NCBI GenBank assembly: GCA_964523015.1
Contig: CAZFXN010000042.1
Location: 1-26,867 of the forward strand
DNA: 26,867 nucleotides
Reading direction: 5' to 3'
Source of the DNA: JAWXBT01 sp964523015
GTDB taxonomy: Bacteria > Bdellovibrionota_C > UBA2361 > J135
This document shows, in pieces, positions 7,998-15,248 of the stretch; position 1 is the first letter of the stretch, and each line of letters starts with the position of its first letter. The translations under genes were made by a program, and so were the position numbers. Under the pieces are notes generated by a model. It ran no database searches. It was not told where the DNA came from and saw nothing but the letters and a program-made list of their open reading frames with translations.

Positions 7998-9500
7998 ATG
8001 AATGATGACAAACTTTTTAACTCTATTTTACTCATAGAAGATGAACCAGCCCATGTACTCCTGATTAAGCGGGTTTTGATTAAGTCTTCCTCAATAGTTA
8101 CAACTGCTAGTTCTGTTGCTGAAGGTGTCAATCATCTTAAAAAAGGCAGCTTTGATCTTATCATTACCGACCTAAATCTACCCGATAGTAAAGGGGTCGA
8201 TCATATTGAACTTTTAATAAAGATGGGTACAGACAAGCCAGTATTAATGCTGACCTCTTCTAATTCTATTAGTGATGCCGTAAAGGCTATGCGTCTTGGA
8301 GCATCAGATTTTATAGTTAAAAATTTTGATGATAACTTTGAAGAGATGTTTGGATTAGCTTTAGCCCGTGTGCATGCAGCTCAAGAGTTGCGGTTACAGA
8401 AAAAGAAATTAGAACGTGAAATGGCAGCACTTCGAGTCGCTGTTGAAAATGGGCAGGATGGCATGTCTGTAGTTAGCTCAAAAGGGGAGTTCCATTATCA
8501 GAATTCATCATTTCAAAATCTTATTAATAAAACTGGTGGCACTGAAGGATCTCTGTTTGATGCCTTGGGAAGTTGTATTAAAGGGCAAGAAAAACTAATT
8601 GAGGATTTAAAAGGAAAACTTTTATCGCTTAGTCCCGGTGCAGTTTGGAGTACTGAGATCTTGATTAAAGAGGAGATAGATAATGCCTTTGATCTACATC
8701 TTTCAGTAATTGACTTGGATGTTAATCAAACAAATCGCTGCGTAGTTTGGATCCGTGATGTTAGTGAGAGAAAACGAAGGGAGAGATTCCAAAAAGAGAT
8801 ATTATCTACCACTACTCATGATTTAAAGGGTCCACTTGGGGCGATCGCACTATGTGCTGAGATGTTACACGATATGGTGCCAGCACCGGAAAAGGCCCAG
8901 CAATTAATTATGCGAATTAATTCCTCCTCAAGGGGAGCTATAAGTCTGATTGATGAATTTCTCAGTGCTAGAAGGATCCAGGAAGGGACTTTTGTACTTC
9001 AACCAGCAAAACAAGATGCGATCAAGATAGTTCAGTCTGTAGTAGATGAATATAAAGCAGTTTCAACATCACGGGAGATTAATCTTAAGTTCATTGCAGT
9101 TGGAAAAGAGAAAGAGGCATGCATTGATGGACTTGCACTTACCAGAGTTGTTGGAAACTTAGTGTCAAATGCACTTAAGTTTACACCAGCTAATGGTACA
9201 GTTTCTGTTGAGTCCACTATAGTTGATGGCAGTCTGACTATTACAGTTACTGATACTGGCTCAGGAATGGAACCATCAGAGGTGCAAAGAATTTTTGAAA
9301 GATATAGCCGTCTAAGTAAGCATACAGGAATTCAGGGAACGGGCCTTGGACTTTATGTTGTAAAGAATATAGTAACCTCACATGGCGGTGCTATAGAGGT
9401 TACCAGTCAGCCAGGTGAGGGGAGCTCTTTTAGAATATCATTCCCTGCAGAGCCCCCAGTCAACGATAAAGGGCAGATTCTATGCCTGGATTTTGCCTAA
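7998..9500 (+). CDS. Response-regulator/PAS/histidine kinase (cytoplasmic hybrid sensor)
   Basis: An N-terminal receiver domain (about residues 8-125) has the acidic pair in LLIEDE, phospho-acceptor Asp58 in IITDLNLPD and the lysine of FIVKNF. A PAS-like segment (about 145-255) ends with WIRDVSERKRRE. The HisKA H-box is STTTHDLKGPLGAI, with His274. The ATPase domain shows the N-box (NLVSNALKF), DTGSGM and GTGLGLYVV. There are no membrane segments, so the protein is cytoplasmic and probably modulated by phosphorylation of its own receiver or by another kinase. No cognate output regulator is adjacent. The ATG at 7998 sits right before the receiver domain. Confidence 0.93.
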   Translation: MNDDKLFNSILLIEDEPAHVLLIKRVLIKSSSIVTTASSVAEGVNHLKKGSFDLIITDLNLPDSKGVDHIELLIKMGTDKPVLMLTSSNSISDAVKAMRLGASDFIVKNFDDNFEEMFGLALARVHAAQELRLQKKKLEREMAALRVAVENGQDGMSVVSSKGEFHYQNSSFQNLINKTGGTEGSLFDALGSCIKGQEKLIEDLKGKLLSLSPGAVWSTEILIKEEIDNAFDLHLSVIDLDVNQTNRCVVWIRDVSERKRRERFQKEILSTTTHDLKGPLGAIALCAEMLHDMVPAPEKAQQLIMRINSSSRGAISLIDEFLSARRIQEGTFVLQPAKQDAIKIVQSVVDEYKAVSTSREINLKFIAVGKEKEACIDGLALTRVVGNLVSNALKFTPANGTVSVESTIVDGSLTITVTDTGSGMEPSEVQRIFERYSRLSKHTGIQGTGLGLYVVKNIVTSHGGAIEVTSQPGEGSSFRISFPAEPPVNDKGQILCLDFA

Positions 9501-9675
9501 TTGGGCCTGCTATAGCTGAGTATAATTAAACTTTTCAATTCTCAAAAAAAATGCTTTGATCTCGTCACCGGCTCGCTTCTTTCTGATCTTAGCTACATTT
9601 CAGATTTCAGAATAGGAAGTCAGGTTGCAGAATAATAAATAGTTTAATAAATAATGTAAAGTTTAGGTTACTGTT

Positions 9676-10116
9676 ATGAAAAAGATCTTCCTTGCACCGC
9701 TTATCTTATCATTTGCTTTAGTTTTTTTTACAGGATGTGCTCCACGTGGTGAAACTAAAACTCTTGAAGAGATCTTAGATTTAGCAAAAACAAGAATGAC
9801 AAAGGCGGAGCTTGATCAGGATGGTGCCGTCCCCCAAAATGTTTCTATTTTAAAAATGTCTCTTGAGAAAGCGTTAACTGAGGTTGAAACTAAGCCTAAT
9901 GAAGCAGCAGTATTATTTGTTGAAATTAGTGACAGCATCTCGACTTTGATACCACATGCAGGAATAACTAGTCGGGCAGCACTTAATGAGTTGGCTAAAC
10001 AATATCGAGAGCTTGGCACTAATAAGTCAGTTACCAGTGATCAAGTTAAGTTAATAGTCTCTCGTACATACCATGCTGTAGCGAGCGAATTAGAAACAAC
10101 AAAATTTACCCTTTAG
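9676..10116 (+). CDS. Small predicted lipoprotein
   Basis: The N-terminus is a lipoprotein signal: MKK, a hydrophobic core and the lipobox FTGC, giving Cys21 or so as the lipidated residue. The mature part (about 125 aa) is helical, with charged heptad-like stretches. I recognise no family. An AGG at suitable spacing precedes the ATG. Its 3' end overlaps the convergent gene at 10113 by four bases. The role is unknown; an envelope location is inferred from the signal alone. Confidence 0.8.
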   Translation: MKKIFLAPLILSFALVFFTGCAPRGETKTLEEILDLAKTRMTKAELDQDGAVPQNVSILKMSLEKALTEVETKPNEAAVLFVEISDSISTLIPHAGITSRAALNELAKQYRELGTNKSVTSDQVKLIVSRTYHAVASELETTKFTL

Positions 10117-10754
10117 TTGTTGAGCTTTTGAATTGTACGGCTTAGATCGAGAGATTTTCCTAGCTCTATGAGCGGTTCTCTATTTGCACAGGTCTTAGTG
10201 TAAAGGTTCAGTATTGCTCCTTTGGTTAGAGTTACAAGTAAGGAGCAGGCCCCAGTCTTATGATAGAAGACCTTACCTGATAATGAGTCGATTTCAATAT
10301 TTTCAACCTGCTCGACCACAAGATCTGGTGGTTGAATCTGTCTAAATTCCTTATATAGACCCATTGTGCTTGCAGATACAGATTGAGGCTTTGGAACGTA
10401 AATCGTCATATAGATTTTATCTTCGCTTTCACTATTTAGAATAGCAAATTGTGCAGACGCACCTATAAATCCCTTATCTGTTATAAGCTCGGTTCGGCCT
10501 CTTTTAAATTGTCCTGATCCGGTTCCAAGCCAAGAGAGTAGAGGCTTGATTCCGTTTTTACCTCGAGTAAATAATTTTAAATATTCGCTAGTCCCTTGAT
10601 AGTCAGAGAGATCGGTACGAGATAGAGATCCACCTTTTTTAAAATTTTTGTATCTTTCAGAGGATATTAAATCGTTGATTCCCTGTGCTGATAAAGTAGT
10701 AGCTAGGAGGAGCGTAGCAATAGAGAGTCTTAAAATTAATTTTTTTCTTTCCAT
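10113..10754 (-). CDS. Secreted protein of unknown function
   Basis: The 213 residues start with a signal peptide (MERKKLILRLSIATLL..., cleavage probably after TLSA). The rest contains aromatic and beta-rich segments and two cysteines near the C-terminus (GACSLL and KTCANRE) that could form a disulfide. I recognise no family. It lies 13 bp behind the receiver protein at 10768-11553 on the same strand, so the two probably form a short operon. No Shine-Dalgarno site is obvious before the ATG. Confidence 0.75.
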   Translation of the reverse strand: MERKKLILRLSIATLLLATTLSAQGINDLISSERYKNFKKGGSLSRTDLSDYQGTSEYLKLFTRGKNGIKPLLSWLGTGSGQFKRGRTELITDKGFIGASAQFAILNSESEDKIYMTIYVPKPQSVSASTMGLYKEFRQIQPPDLVVEQVENIEIDSLSGKVFYHKTGACSLLVTLTKGAILNLYTKTCANREPLIELGKSLDLSRTIQKLNN

Positions 10755-10767
10755 GGTAAAAAGTATT

Positions 10768-11553
10768 TTAATCGTGCCTAGTTTGAGCAGTTTCTTCAGG
10801 TTCTCTCGTATTATTGAGTCGTTTTCTTAAACGCCCAAGTCGTGATGCTGGACCTTCTCCACGACTCATACAGAATTCTAAAATTGTATTAATGAGCTCC
10901 TCATCGGTCCCTTTACAAAATGTCTGGGCCAACTCTGCTGTACGCATAAATCTACGCATCGCACCTGGCAACTCTTTAAGTGCAGTATCAAATTCACGTG
11001 ATTGTCTAAGTAATGTAGCAACGGTATCAAGGGCCGATATCATTACAGCAACTAAAGCCTCATTTCGATCTTTAGCATATAATACTATCTCTGACATAGG
11101 CTCACCCTTTGCCGCCCAGATCATAGATTGTTCCACAGTATCGATAGTGAAGGGTTTTACTAGAAATCCTTTTGCTCCAATTACAAAGAGATCAAAAACG
11201 TCATCGACTCTTGGAGAATCTGACATAGGGATAGCGATCGTTTCATTGTCTTGTACCAAAAGTTGCCTCAAAAAATCATCTGGACGGACATTTGTTTTCT
11301 TAGAATCAAAAAAAACGTAGTGGTATCGTCTCTCTTTGAGTCTTGTAAGAGCTTGACCATGGGTAGGTACGTCACTAATAATTTTAAATCCAAGAGTTCT
11401 AACAGCACTTCTAAGATTGTTTCTAGCATTTCCGTCTGGTTCAATTATTAAGACGGCACAAGATTTAATCTCTTGAGGAGAGATCATATGAGGGTTGTTA
11501 GTGCTCCCTGCTTGTTCAAGAGATTTAGAGTTGTTCTCGTTTTCTGAGCTCAT
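10768..11553 (-). CDS. Receiver-domain protein with a helical C-terminal region
   Basis: After a 30-residue polar N-terminal extension, a receiver domain (about 32-150) shows IIEPDG at the acidic pocket, a likely phospho-acceptor Asp83 in YVFFDSKK, and the conserved lysine in LVKPF. The acidic pair is weakened (EPD rather than DD or ED). The C-terminal 110 residues are helical, rich in Arg and Leu, and match no DNA-binding output domain that I recognise. The protein probably acts through protein-protein contacts. The secreted protein at 10113 follows immediately. The start ATG lacks a clear Shine-Dalgarno site. Confidence 0.82.
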   Translation of the reverse strand: MSSENENNSKSLEQAGSTNNPHMISPQEIKSCAVLIIEPDGNARNNLRSAVRTLGFKIISDVPTHGQALTRLKERRYHYVFFDSKKTNVRPDDFLRQLLVQDNETIAIPMSDSPRVDDVFDLFVIGAKGFLVKPFTIDTVEQSMIWAAKGEPMSEIVLYAKDRNEALVAVMISALDTVATLLRQSREFDTALKELPGAMRRFMRTAELAQTFCKGTDEELINTILEFCMSRGEGPASRLGRLRKRLNNTREPEETAQTRHD

Positions 11554-11701
11554 TGCTTTTTTTAATAAATGCCAAGATTACTGCTAGCTGTTCCCGCACT
11601 GTAAAGTATCGTCATTAAGCCTAACCACCTTTATTAACTGAATGTTTAATAAGTAGTCAGAGTAACTATTTGAAAATATTGCTTTAATATCTAGCATTTC
11701 T
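11554..11701. other. Intergenic region, no feature recognised
   Basis: AT-rich stretch between the M48-like gene and the receiver-protein gene, both on the minus strand. It presumably holds the promoter of the receiver gene, but I see no convincing -35/-10 pair, hairpin or repeat. Confidence 0.5.
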
Positions 11702-12433
11702 TTAATTTAGAGCTAGAATTCTTTCGTTTAAAGATGGGTATATAGTTTTAAGTGGAGTTCCATTTTTATCACCTAAGTTACTTAATCTACTTAGAAGGAG
11801 TGCCCCTTTTTTTCTATCAAAATTATGGGTAGCTAAAAGCTTTAGAGCGTACTGATCTGCCTCTTTCTCTCTTTGTATAAACTCAGCCATTGTATTTGGT
11901 GCAGGCAATTTAGAATGCTTTAAGAATAGATGACCCAATTCATGAGCGATAACAAAGGCAAACTCGTCAGATGAGGATATCTGATCAATTAAACCTATAG
12001 AGATTAAAAGGTGATTGTGTTTATGTGCAAACGCGTTAGGAATTTTTTCATTGACGATTCTAAGATCTGGATATCCACCAAGAGTTCTAGACACATCATC
12101 CCCAACAAGTTCATGAATTATATCGTTAGCAAGTAGTTGCCATTTAACTGGTGGAGCAGTTATTTCAGTGGTTTTACTTTCAAGGAATACATTTTTTGAA
12201 TATTGATAATCTAAGAGTTTTAAGGAACTATTATTCGAATCAATAGTTGGTCCGAGTAGTGATTGTCTTTTAAATTCATCATCGCAATGTAAATTCTCAG
12301 AGGATGAGTGGAGTATAGAATCAAATTCAGATGAGGACTCAGCAAATAAAAACCCCACTGGAAATAAAACCAACATTAGAACGACAACCGTGGATTGACT
12401 AAGCTTCAAACTCAGATAAAACCCAAAAAACAA
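11702..12433 (-). CDS. M48-like secreted zinc metalloprotease
   Basis: The zinc site HELGH is present in FVIAHELGHLFLKHS, followed downstream by EKEADQYAL, which supplies the third ligand Glu, as in the M48/Oma1/BepA-like families. An N-terminal hydrophobic segment (VVVLMLVLFPVGFLFA) is a signal peptide or anchor, so the enzyme should act in the periplasm. The translated start used here is a TTG; an internal TTG at 12409 or ATG at 12376 is possible and no Shine-Dalgarno site decides. Homologues act in outer-membrane quality control, which is inferred here from family only. No TPR domain follows, so it is shorter than BepA. Confidence 0.82.
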   Translation of the reverse strand: MFFGFYLSLKLSQSTVVVLMLVLFPVGFLFAESSSEFDSILHSSSENLHCDDEFKRQSLLGPTIDSNNSSLKLLDYQYSKNVFLESKTTEITAPPVKWQLLANDIIHELVGDDVSRTLGGYPDLRIVNEKIPNAFAHKHNHLLISIGLIDQISSSDEFAFVIAHELGHLFLKHSKLPAPNTMAEFIQREKEADQYALKLLATHNFDRKKGALLLSRLSNLGDKNGTPLKTIYPSLNERILALN

Positions 12434-12555
12434 GAAAAAAGTTAAAACCTAAAGCTGTGACACTCACCAGCTTCTAATACATATTTTACCCTAAATTTAA
12501 GATCTTATAAAACGAATATGTTAGAATAGTTATTCGACTTTCTTGGTAACTAGTT

Positions 12556-12612
12556 ATATACTCAGCGAGCGGAGGTTTTACCGACATCGTAAATTAAGAT
12601 CGCTGAGTATAT
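12556..12612. repeat. 13-bp perfect inverted repeat (hairpin 1)
   Basis: ATATACTCAGCGA (12556-12568) is exactly complementary to TCGCTGAGTATAT (12600-12612), with a 31-base loop that itself contains GGTTTTACC. Confidence 0.85.
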
Positions 12613-12614
12613 CA

Positions 12615-12638
12615 GCTCAATTTCGCCAGAAATTGAGC
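12615..12638. repeat. 10-bp perfect inverted repeat (hairpin 2)
   Basis: GCTCAATTTC (12615-12624) pairs with GAAATTGAGC (12629-12638) around a GCCA loop. It begins two bases after hairpin 1. Confidence 0.85.
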
Positions 12639-12648
12639 CAAATAATAA

Positions 12649-12725
12649 ATACCAAAGCATTATTAAAAATTCTGCCAAGCCGAAGGCTTGTCAGGAAACC
12701 AGCAAAACCTGCTATGCTTTGGTAT
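12649..12725. repeat. 12-bp perfect inverted repeat with nested hairpins (hairpin 3)
   Basis: ATACCAAAGCAT (12649-12660) pairs with ATGCTTTGGTAT (12714-12725). Inside, CAAGCC-GAA-GGCTTG (12676-12690) forms a second stem, extendable past a one-base mismatch by CTG/CAG, and AGCA/TGCT (12701-12713) a small third one. Confidence 0.85.
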
Positions 12726-12773
12726 ACTCTCGGGTCTCAATGTCTGCTAAAGAGTGAAGCAATTAAGCAATTA

Positions 12774-12873
12774 NNNNNNNNNNNNNNNNNNNNNNNNNNN
12801 NNNNNNNNNNNNNNNNNNNNNNNNNNNNNNNNNNNNNNNNNNNNNNNNNNNNNNNNNNNNNNNNNNNNNNNNN
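12774..12873. other. Assembly gap (100 N) at a short tandem repeat
   Basis: Exactly 100 Ns. The left edge reads AGCAATTAAGCAATTA and the right edge GCAATTAGGCAATGAG, so the same 8-bp unit borders both sides. The missing part is probably a collapsed short repeat array of unknown length. Confidence 0.85.
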
Positions 12874-12930
12874 GCAATTAGGCAATGAGGGACATGAGCC
12901 AATTAAAGGACCCCCTCCCATTAAAGAATT

Positions 12931-13554
12931 ATGGAAAAGAAAGCAGAGAGAAAAGCAGAGAGAAAAGTAGAGACGAGAAACGAGATGCAGCGAATCCTGA
13001 CCTCTTTAGATGAGCGCTGGGTAGGTGCGGCCAGTCGTGAACTGTGTGGGAAACTAAATACATTAGTAGAAACAAAGATAGGGCAGGGTGTTGATCACAT
13101 CCTCGCTTGGACTAAATTTTTCCCTGGTGAGGCGGATCTCTCAAGTTTTATCGTTTCTCAACTCGGTCAAAGAGAAGTTTACTTTCCTCGTTCAATGCCA
13201 GATCGTTCGATGAATTTTATCTCAGTTGGTAAAGATTGGCACCTTGATGTCGAAACAGGTTTGTATGGTATCCCTGAACCAAAAGACAGTGCAGGGGATG
13301 CGTATGATATGGCCAATGCACATAAGACGCTTGTAATAGTTCCAGGTATTGCTTTTGATAAGTTAGGGAATCGGCTTGGTCGAGGCAAAGGATACTATGA
13401 TCGATTTTTAGGGGCATCCGAGATGCTTGGCTGTATAAAGATAGGGGTTTGTTGGACTTTGCAGATTATAGATAAGGTGCCGATCTCTTCTAGAGATATT
13501 GCAATGGATTGGATCTGTCATGAGGATGGTTTCTTTTCTACTTCAGAAAATTAA
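12931..13554 (+). CDS. ygfA: 5-formyltetrahydrofolate cyclo-ligase
   Basis: Makes 5,10-methenyl-THF from 5-formyl-THF with ATP, returning stored folate to one-carbon metabolism. The conserved C-terminal motif GNRLGRGKGYYDRFL is intact, preceded by VPGIAFD; KFFPGEADLSSF corresponds to the substrate-side region. The length of 207 aa is normal. The first 18 codons consist of a purine-rich 15-base-type repeat (KAERKAERKVE), and the Met at residue 19 (12985) is a plausible alternative start; neither has a strong Shine-Dalgarno. ymdB follows after 11 bp, so the two are probably co-transcribed. Confidence 0.92.
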   Translation: MEKKAERKAERKVETRNEMQRILTSLDERWVGAASRELCGKLNTLVETKIGQGVDHILAWTKFFPGEADLSSFIVSQLGQREVYFPRSMPDRSMNFISVGKDWHLDVETGLYGIPEPKDSAGDAYDMANAHKTLVIVPGIAFDKLGNRLGRGKGYYDRFLGASEMLGCIKIGVCWTLQIIDKVPISSRDIAMDWICHEDGFFSTSEN

Positions 13555-13565
13555 AGACAATTATT

Positions 13566-14363
13566 ATGACTAAAAAAAGTTTGAAAATCCTTGCTTTCGG
13601 TGATGTTGTTGGGAGAACTGGTCGCGAGGCTCTATCCAGCACTGTTGCTAAACTTCGAGCAAAACATAATGCCGATCTTGTTATCGCTAATGGCGAGAAT
13701 TCAGCTGGTGGTGCAGGGATTGATGAAAAGTGTGCTGTAGAGATTCACAATGCTGGTGTTGATGTTATCACCTTAGGAGATCATACTTGGAATAAAAAAG
13801 AGATCCATGCTTACCTGGATAAAAAGGAGAATTTTTGTATTCGTCCTGGAAATTATCCTGAAGGCGCATCAGGGAACGGATACACAATAATCAATCGAGC
13901 TGGAATTAAGATAGGTGTTATGAATGTAATGGGGAGGTTGTTTATACAACACTTTTTGGATTGTCCATTTCGTACAGCTGATAAATTATTGGCTGGTCCG
14001 TTAGCTGAGGCAGATATTGTTATCTGTGACATGCATGCCGAAGCGACTTCAGAGAAGCTTGCATTAGGTAATTATTTAGACGGACGGATCTCTCTCATGT
14101 TTGGAACTCACACTCATGTACAAACATCCGATGAGCAGATTCTTCCTAAAGGTACTGGATACATCTCTGATTTAGGGATGTGTGGTCCAAAAAATAGTGT
14201 GTTGGGGCTTGATACTGATATATCAATTAACCGTTTTATCACTGGCATGAAGTTTTCTTATAAATTAGGCGATGGAGATGGGAAGATCTCAGGAATATTT
14301 GCCGAAATAGATATTGCCACAAAGAAAGCAATTCACATCGAACGATTAGGGCATCCCGACTAA
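13566..14363 (+). CDS. ymdB: YmdB-family metallophosphoesterase
   Basis: The TIGR00282/YmdB family has 2',3'-cyclic nucleotide phosphodiesterase activity in studied members and affects RNA turnover and multicellular behaviour in Bacillus. Motifs in order: FGDVVGRTGRE, ANGENSAGGAGI, LGDHTWNKKE, IRPGNYP, NVMGRLF, DMHAEATSEK and FGTHTHVQT, which together supply the dinuclear metal site. At 265 aa it is full length. The start ATG at 13566 follows the folate gene by 11 bp with only weak Shine-Dalgarno support. In several lineages ymdB sits with rny; no rny is seen here. Confidence 0.94.
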   Translation: MTKKSLKILAFGDVVGRTGREALSSTVAKLRAKHNADLVIANGENSAGGAGIDEKCAVEIHNAGVDVITLGDHTWNKKEIHAYLDKKENFCIRPGNYPEGASGNGYTIINRAGIKIGVMNVMGRLFIQHFLDCPFRTADKLLAGPLAEADIVICDMHAEATSEKLALGNYLDGRISLMFGTHTHVQTSDEQILPKGTGYISDLGMCGPKNSVLGLDTDISINRFITGMKFSYKLGDGDGKISGIFAEIDIATKKAIHIERLGHPD

Positions 14364-14369
14364 GATTTC

Positions 14370-14750
14370 CTATTTAAGACTTTTCTCTGCTTCTAGGATT
14401 TTTATTATATCAAGAATTTTTCTTATGCTGAATGGTTTTTCAAGATAATGATCTGCTTGGAATTCGTAACCCTCAAGAATATCACCGGTATCATCATTGG
14501 CAGAGAGCATGACGACAGGTAGTGATTCAGTTTTGTTAGTTCCTTTAATTTTTTGAAGAACATCAATGCCATTCATGTCAGGCATCACGAAATCAAGAAT
14601 TACCATATCCGGACTCTCAGTCGTGCCATTAAGCTTAGCGAGAGCCTTTTCACCGGAATCAATAACCTCTATGTTATGACCGTGTGCTGTCAAAAAATCG
14701 TTAACAATGGTGCCAACGACTGGATCATCATCTACAACTAATATCTTCAT
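14370..14750 (-). CDS. Single-domain response regulator (CheY-like)
   Basis: 126 residues made up of a receiver domain only. The acidic pocket is VVDDDPVV, the phospho-acceptor is Asp53 in MVILDFVMPDM, the switch Ser is in VVMLSAND and the conserved lysine is in LEKPF. It has no output domain, so it should act by protein contact or as a phosphorelay intermediate. It converges on ymdB with six bases between stops. The kinase partner may be the hybrid kinase at 15205-17610 or the one at 7998, but proximity is the only evidence. Confidence 0.93.
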   Translation of the reverse strand: MKILVVDDDPVVGTIVNDFLTAHGHNIEVIDSGEKALAKLNGTTESPDMVILDFVMPDMNGIDVLQKIKGTNKTESLPVVMLSANDDTGDILEGYEFQADHYLEKPFSIRKILDIIKILEAEKSLK

Positions 14751-14834
14751 AACGGGCAGAAATCTGATAAGATTAGCGCGTTAACAGGACTAAAAGAACA
14801 ACACCATCAGGGGCACCTTTAATATCGGTACATT

Positions 14835-15248
14835 ATGAGCTCAACTTTAGCGACTAGACGAAGGTTTATTAGGATTTTAGGGGGAGTTACCTTGGCAATC
14901 CTTGGTTTTTTGGGGTGCAAAAGAGGTGGTCATAAAGGGGGAAACACACCCATTCCAATTAAAATCACTGAGCTAAGTGCCCTTAAGGAGGGGCCTAATT
15001 ACTTTATTGTAGAGAGGGCAGTCCTCTTTAAAAAAGGCCCAGAGGTAACAGCTCTCAGCTTAGTTTGTACACATCAAGAATGCCTACTTAGGCCATCGAG
15101 TGATAATGGGGGGTTTGTCTGCCCATGTCATGGGGCTACTTTTGATAATACCGGACGGGTACTCACTGGACCTGCTACGGTTGATCTAAATAGGCTACCA
15201 GTGATTATCGATGAAGTTGGGAATGTACTGGTTCAATTTCCTGGCTAG
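14835..15248 (+). CDS. Rieske [2Fe-2S] protein with Tat signal
   Basis: The cluster-binding motifs CTHQEC and CPCHGATF are intact (two Cys and two His). The N-terminus has a twin-arginine motif (TRRRFIRIL) followed by a hydrophobic stretch ending in a lipobox-like LGFLGC, so the protein is exported folded and may be anchored by a transmembrane helix or by lipid. Its 137 aa are close to the size of QcrA-type Rieske proteins. No cytochrome b or c gene is adjacent, so assignment to a bc complex is inference. The start ATG at 14835 has an AGGGG about 20 bases upstream, too far for normal use. The 3' end overlaps the convergent kinase gene by 44 bp. Confidence 0.88.
   Translation: MSSTLATRRRFIRILGGVTLAILGFLGCKRGGHKGGNTPIPIKITELSALKEGPNYFIVERAVLFKKGPEVTALSLVCTHQECLLRPSSDNGGFVCPCHGATFDNTGRVLTGPATVDLNRLPVIIDEVGNVLVQFPG

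Larger units (their letters stand above)
12434..12930. other. Non-coding region with hairpin cluster and assembly gap
   Basis: Lies between the divergent metalloprotease and 5-formyl-THF cyclo-ligase genes. 12434-12540 is AT-rich, with a weak inverted repeat CGAATA/TATTCG. 12556-12725 holds three perfect inverted repeats, listed separately. 12774-12873 is a 100-N gap bordered on both sides by GCAATTA repeats. I see no coding sequence that can be trusted. In many proteobacteria 6S RNA precedes this folate gene, but I cannot fit its fold to the visible part. Confidence 0.6.

Noticed and set aside
10814..11320. Plus-strand open frame of 168 codons
   Set aside because: It is fully antisense to the receiver-domain protein, which has clear motifs; the plus-strand translation has none.
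12556..12770. 6S RNA before the folate cyclo-ligase gene
   Set aside because: The position is right, but the visible part folds into separate local hairpins and not into one long rod with a central bubble. The real RNA, if present, may lie in the gap.
12543..12881. Open frame running into the N gap
   Set aside because: It covers the inverted repeats and continues only because Ns do not encode stops.
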